Assembly (NCBI RefSeq): GCF_006711645.1
Contig: NZ_CP041247.1
Coordinates: 3,348,001-3,412,000, forward strand
Direction of reading: 5' to 3'
From: Klebsiella electrica
GTDB taxonomy: Bacteria; Pseudomonadota; Gammaproteobacteria; Enterobacterales; Enterobacteriaceae
Length of the DNA stretch: 64,000 nucleotides
How positions within the stretch are numbered: the stretch's first letter is position 1; the number at the start of each line of letters is the position of its first letter. Made by a program: the position numbers and the translations under genes. The notes under the pieces are model-generated. The model saw only the letters and a program-made list of their open reading frames with translations, was not told the DNA's origin and ran no database searches. This document shows, one piece after another, positions 63,955-64,000 of the stretch.

Positions 63955-64000
63955 GGTTATCGGGGTTCGGATAAAACCGCGCGATCCCTGTCGCGGTGTC

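Noticed and set aside
63786..64000. Search for an exact NifA site for nifF or a strong NtrC site for nifL
   Set aside because: No exact TGT-N10-ACA and no clear NtrC palindrome in the 215 bases available; sites may lie beyond the window.

Overview
The window looks like the chromosome of a nitrogen-fixing Klebsiella. The nif genes have the gene order, overlaps and protein lengths of the classical Klebsiella nif cluster. They sit near a Klebsiella-type hpx purine-catabolism region and a kfuABC-type ferric uptake operon. I cannot fix the species from sequence alone; the K. variicola and K. oxytoca groups are the likely candidates.

Layout. (1) 1-7234: an frw-type locus, with a partial HPr-enzyme I fusion (ptsA) on the minus strand, divergent from frwC, frwB, pflD, pflC and frwD. 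This is a fructose-like PTS permease interleaved with a glycyl radical enzyme and its activase. (2) 7325-7860: tandem ~116-bp REP/BIME-like repeats. (3) 7862-10622: a PhyH-family dioxygenase, a divergent AraC regulator and a membrane diguanylate cyclase. (4) 10949-32071: the hpx region for using hypoxanthine, guanine, urate, allantoin and oxamate as nitrogen sources. It holds hpxKJIHGF, an RpiR regulator, hpxWXYZ, hpxB-A-S, hpxC, guaD, hpxT-Q, hpxO, hpxR and hpxDE. The purine permease gene hpxP expected beside hpxQ is absent. (5) 32294-36477: a small unknown regulator-like gene and the kfuABC iron transporter with a Fur-box-like site. (6) 36885-39024: a decayed yellow/MRJP-family pseudogene and a divergent LysR gene. 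(7) 39111-64000: the nif cluster: ribE-like and nifJ (minus), nifHDKTY, an inserted iron-uptake island (fecI-fecR-TonB receptor-YddA-like ABC transporter, minus), then nifENX, nifUSVWZM, nifF (minus) and the nifLA promoter at the window edge.

How it works together. Most of the window is nitrogen scavenging and nitrogen fixation. Sequences with the sigma-54 GG-N10-GC spacing lie in front of hpxF, hpxW, hpxC, guaD and hpxQT, and in front of nifJ, nifH, nifE, nifU, nifF and nifL. TGT-N10-ACA NifA sites accompany nifH/nifJ, nifE and nifU. Iron acquisition (kfuABC and the fec-like island) lies beside or inside the nif region, and a riboflavin synthase gene follows nifJ on the same strand. This could link iron and flavin supply to the Fe-S and flavodoxin demands of nitrogenase.

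The most notable points are the fec-like island between nifY and nifE that leaves both flanking nif control signals intact, the riboflavin synthase paralogue behind nifJ, the apparent loss of hpxP, three exact HpxS-type operators of which two are intragenic, and a guaD sigma-54 promoter overlapped by a perfect palindrome. I saw no CRISPR array, tRNA or rRNA gene.
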